Assembly (NCBI GenBank): GCA_905216055.1
Contig: CAJMSH010000005.1
Span: 115,819 to 179,818, forward strand
Direction of reading: 5' to 3'
Source of the DNA: an uncultured bacterium
Lineage (GTDB): Bacteria; Cyanobacteriota; Vampirovibrionia; Gastranaerophilales; Gastranaerophilaceae
DNA: 64,000 nt
Numbering within the stretch: position 1 is the first letter of the stretch; each line of letters starts with the position of its first letter. A model generated the notes under the pieces. It did no database searches. It was not told the origin of the DNA and was given only the letters and a program-made list of their open reading frames with translations. Shown one piece after another: positions 62,493 through 64,000 of this stretch. Position numbers and translations under genes: made by a program.

Positions 62493-63569
62493 ATGAGTAT
62501 CATAGCAGATGACAACGATTTTCAACAAAAAAGCATATCCGAAAAGAAAAAAAATTCGGTAGTTAAATGTGAATGCCTTGAGAATGATAAAAATTTTGAA
62601 AACTGTATTCGTCCAAAAACTTTTGACTCATACATAGGTCAATCTGCACTAAAAGAAACCCTAAAAATATCAATTGCCGCAGCAAAAAAACGAGGGCTTC
62701 CTTTAGATCACTTACTTTTTTACGGTCCACCGGGGTTAGGAAAAACAACACTTGCAGGTGTAATTGCAGAGCAAATGGGAGTTGATATCAAAATTACATC
62801 AGCCCCTGCTCTTGAAAGACCTCGAGATATTATCGGAATTTTAATGTCTTTAAAGGGTGGCGAAATATTATTCATAGATGAAATTCACAGACTGAATAAA
62901 GTTGCGGAAGAAATTTTATACCCTGCTATGGAAGACTTTTTCTTAGATATGACAACAGGGAAAAGTCAAACGGTAAAAACTCTTCGCGTACCGCTTCCAA
63001 AATTTACACTAATCGGTGCAACAACAAAAGCAGGAGAATTGTCAGGGCCGTTACGTGACCGTTTTGGAATTATCCACAGACTTGAATTTTACACAGAAGA
63101 TGAATTAGCTCAAGTTATAAAAAGAACAGCAGGAATTTTAAATATAGAAATTACGGAAGAAGGAGCACATGCTATTGCGAAAAGATCACGTGGAACTCCT
63201 CGTATCGCAAACAGACTTGTCAAAAGGGTTGCAGATTATGCACTCGTAAAACATGACGGAAAAATAACAGAAGATATAGCAAACAAATCACTTGATATAT
63301 TAAAAATAGATAATTTTGGGCTTGATAATACAGATAGAAGCCTTTTAAGATTAATTATCGAAAAATATGACGGTGGGCCTGTCGGAATAGAAACAATTGC
63401 AGCAGCGATAGGAGAAGATGTTAGAACAATTGAAGATGTTTGTGAACCTTTCTTATTACAAGCAGGCTTGTTACAACGAACACCACGCGGAAGAAAAGTT
63501 TCTCCTGAAACATACAGACACCTGGGGTATAAAAATTTTAAAAACAATGAACAACAAAGTTTATTTTAA
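62493..63569 (+). CDS. ruvB: Holliday junction branch-migration helicase RuvB
   Basis: 358 residues, slightly longer than usual because of a ~30-residue charged N-terminal extension. Hexameric AAA+ motor with RuvA. Motifs: FYGPPGLGKTTLAGV (Walker A), EILFIDEIHRLNK (Walker B), GATTKAGELSGPLRDRFG (sensor 1 and arginine finger) and the C-terminal winged helix LLQRTPRGRKVSPETYRHLG. AAAGGAAAG precedes the ATG. Confidence 0.97.
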   Translation: MSIIADDNDFQQKSISEKKKNSVVKCECLENDKNFENCIRPKTFDSYIGQSALKETLKISIAAAKKRGLPLDHLLFYGPPGLGKTTLAGVIAEQMGVDIKITSAPALERPRDIIGILMSLKGGEILFIDEIHRLNKVAEEILYPAMEDFFLDMTTGKSQTVKTLRVPLPKFTLIGATTKAGELSGPLRDRFGIIHRLEFYTEDELAQVIKRTAGILNIEITEEGAHAIAKRSRGTPRIANRLVKRVADYALVKHDGKITEDIANKSLDILKIDNFGLDNTDRSLLRLIIEKYDGGPVGIETIAAAIGEDVRTIEDVCEPFLLQAGLLQRTPRGRKVSPETYRHLGYKNFKNNEQQSLF

Positions 63570-63654
63570 TCATTAAATAATAATTAAATATTATTATTTC
63601 TAATGTTATCTATATTTTTTTATGGTAAATTTATGCTTGGTTAGGAGATATTTT

Positions 63655-64000
63655 ATGAAAAAATTTATCATAATTTTATTTTTATTCTTGGGATTTTTTA
63701 CACAATGCTATGGGGCAGATGACAATAAAGCAGTTTTGCCATCAGAAACAGGTATTGTTGAAAATATTAAATATGAAGATGCTGACGGACTAAACCAAGG
63801 AGAAGAAACGACAAAACAAGTTGTTACCGTAAAGGTTTTAACAGGAGATTTTAAAGGAACAGAAAGAATTATTGATAACATGCTAACAGGCAACCCTGCA
63901 TACGATACAAACCTTCCCAACGGAGAAAGAGTTCCTTTGCATGCCGAACCCGTTCCTGACACGGCTTCAACCGCCGACGATGCAGATTTCTTTATCGCAG
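63655..64000 (+). CDS. YibE/F-like exported or membrane protein (partial, 5' part)
   Basis: Runs off the right edge. A signal peptide (MKKFIIILFLFLGFFTQCYGA) is followed by TKQVVTVKVLTGDFKGTERI, matching the start of YibE/F family proteins, where the extracytoplasmic beta domain precedes multiple membrane helices. Further residues NMLTGNPAYDTNLPNGERVP fit the same domain. TAGGAGAT precedes the ATG. The family's transport or regulatory function is unresolved. Confidence 0.65.
   Translation, partial: MKKFIIILFLFLGFFTQCYGADDNKAVLPSETGIVENIKYEDADGLNQGEETTKQVVTVKVLTGDFKGTERIIDNMLTGNPAYDTNLPNGERVPLHAEPVPDTASTADDADFFIA

Overview
The window is a 64 kb, strongly AT-rich, densely coding bacterial chromosome segment. 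I infer a non-photosynthetic gut-type cyanobacterial relative (Vampirovibrionia/Melainabacteria, probably Gastranaerophilales). The evidence: the F-type ATP synthase cluster has the cyanobacterial layout (a-c-b'-b-delta-alpha-gamma, two different b subunits, beta and epsilon absent from this locus); the pilin-like proteins carry the FTLAEVLITLGIIG signature typical of this group; LL-diaminopimelate aminotransferase (DapL) and ADP-glucose glycogen genes are present; and superoxide reductase plus ferritin point to an anaerobe. No tRNA, rRNA, CRISPR array, transposase or prophage was found. The only stable RNA recognised is a large-type SRP RNA near 4.1-4.3 kb.

Layout. 0-3.1 kb (minus): a LuxR-type response regulator (cut by the window edge), a REC-PAS-histidine kinase, ferritin and superoxide reductase. 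3.2-10.9 kb: a small membrane-anchored protein that looks like a degenerate AAA ATPase, SRP RNA, a GT2 glycosyltransferase, a YdjC-type deacetylase, an exported two-HKD phospholipase-D-type nuclease with calcium-loop-like ends, a short DegT-like protein, a VWA protein and a YnbB-type PLP lyase. 11.1-16.2 kb: a glucan-phosphorylase homologue lacking the PLP lysine, copy 1 of a 1.46 kb repeat, and a six-hairpin-type protein. 16.3-22.5 kb: smc-scpA-scpB followed by an overlapping matrixin-like peptidase with TPRs. 22.5-34.7 kb: FAD dehydrogenase, YbaK deacylase, orphan sensor kinase, TPR protein, a citrate/homocitrate/isopropylmalate synthase-family gene and a LeuC-type dehydratase separated by copy 2 of the repeat, then an ECF sigma/anti-sigma pair. 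34.7-45.4 kb: lineage-type membrane proteins, glgC, a LysM protein, a PurN-like protein, birA and the atp operon. 45.4-64 kb: a pilin with a frameshifted leader, two large paralogous membrane proteins, CCA-adding-type enzyme/rsmE, typA, a pilin with a G10 tract in its leader, an EamA transporter, a zinc-ribbon/cyclase-like/AAA-like/TPR protein coupled to glgA, a deleted pilin remnant, dapL, ruvB and a YibE/F-like start.

How the genes fit together. Glycogen metabolism is represented by glgC, glgA and a phosphorylase homologue at three separate loci; glgA is translationally coupled to a giant regulatory-looking protein. Most of the rest is housekeeping (chromosome segregation, ATP synthesis, translation, recombination).

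The most unusual signals are: (1) a virtually perfect 1.46 kb duplication of one gene with its flanking terminators, where the second copy appears to carry the last codon and stop of glgP, suggesting direction of copying; (2) three pilin loci in three states: intact with a hypermutable G10 tract, frameshifted in the leader, and internally deleted; (3) two proteins with degenerate nucleotide-binding motifs, one coupled to glycogen synthase; (4) the phosphorylase homologue with Ser in place of the PLP lysine; and (5) several unrecognised lineage-type membrane families sharing a short N-terminal F-x-G-like motif.
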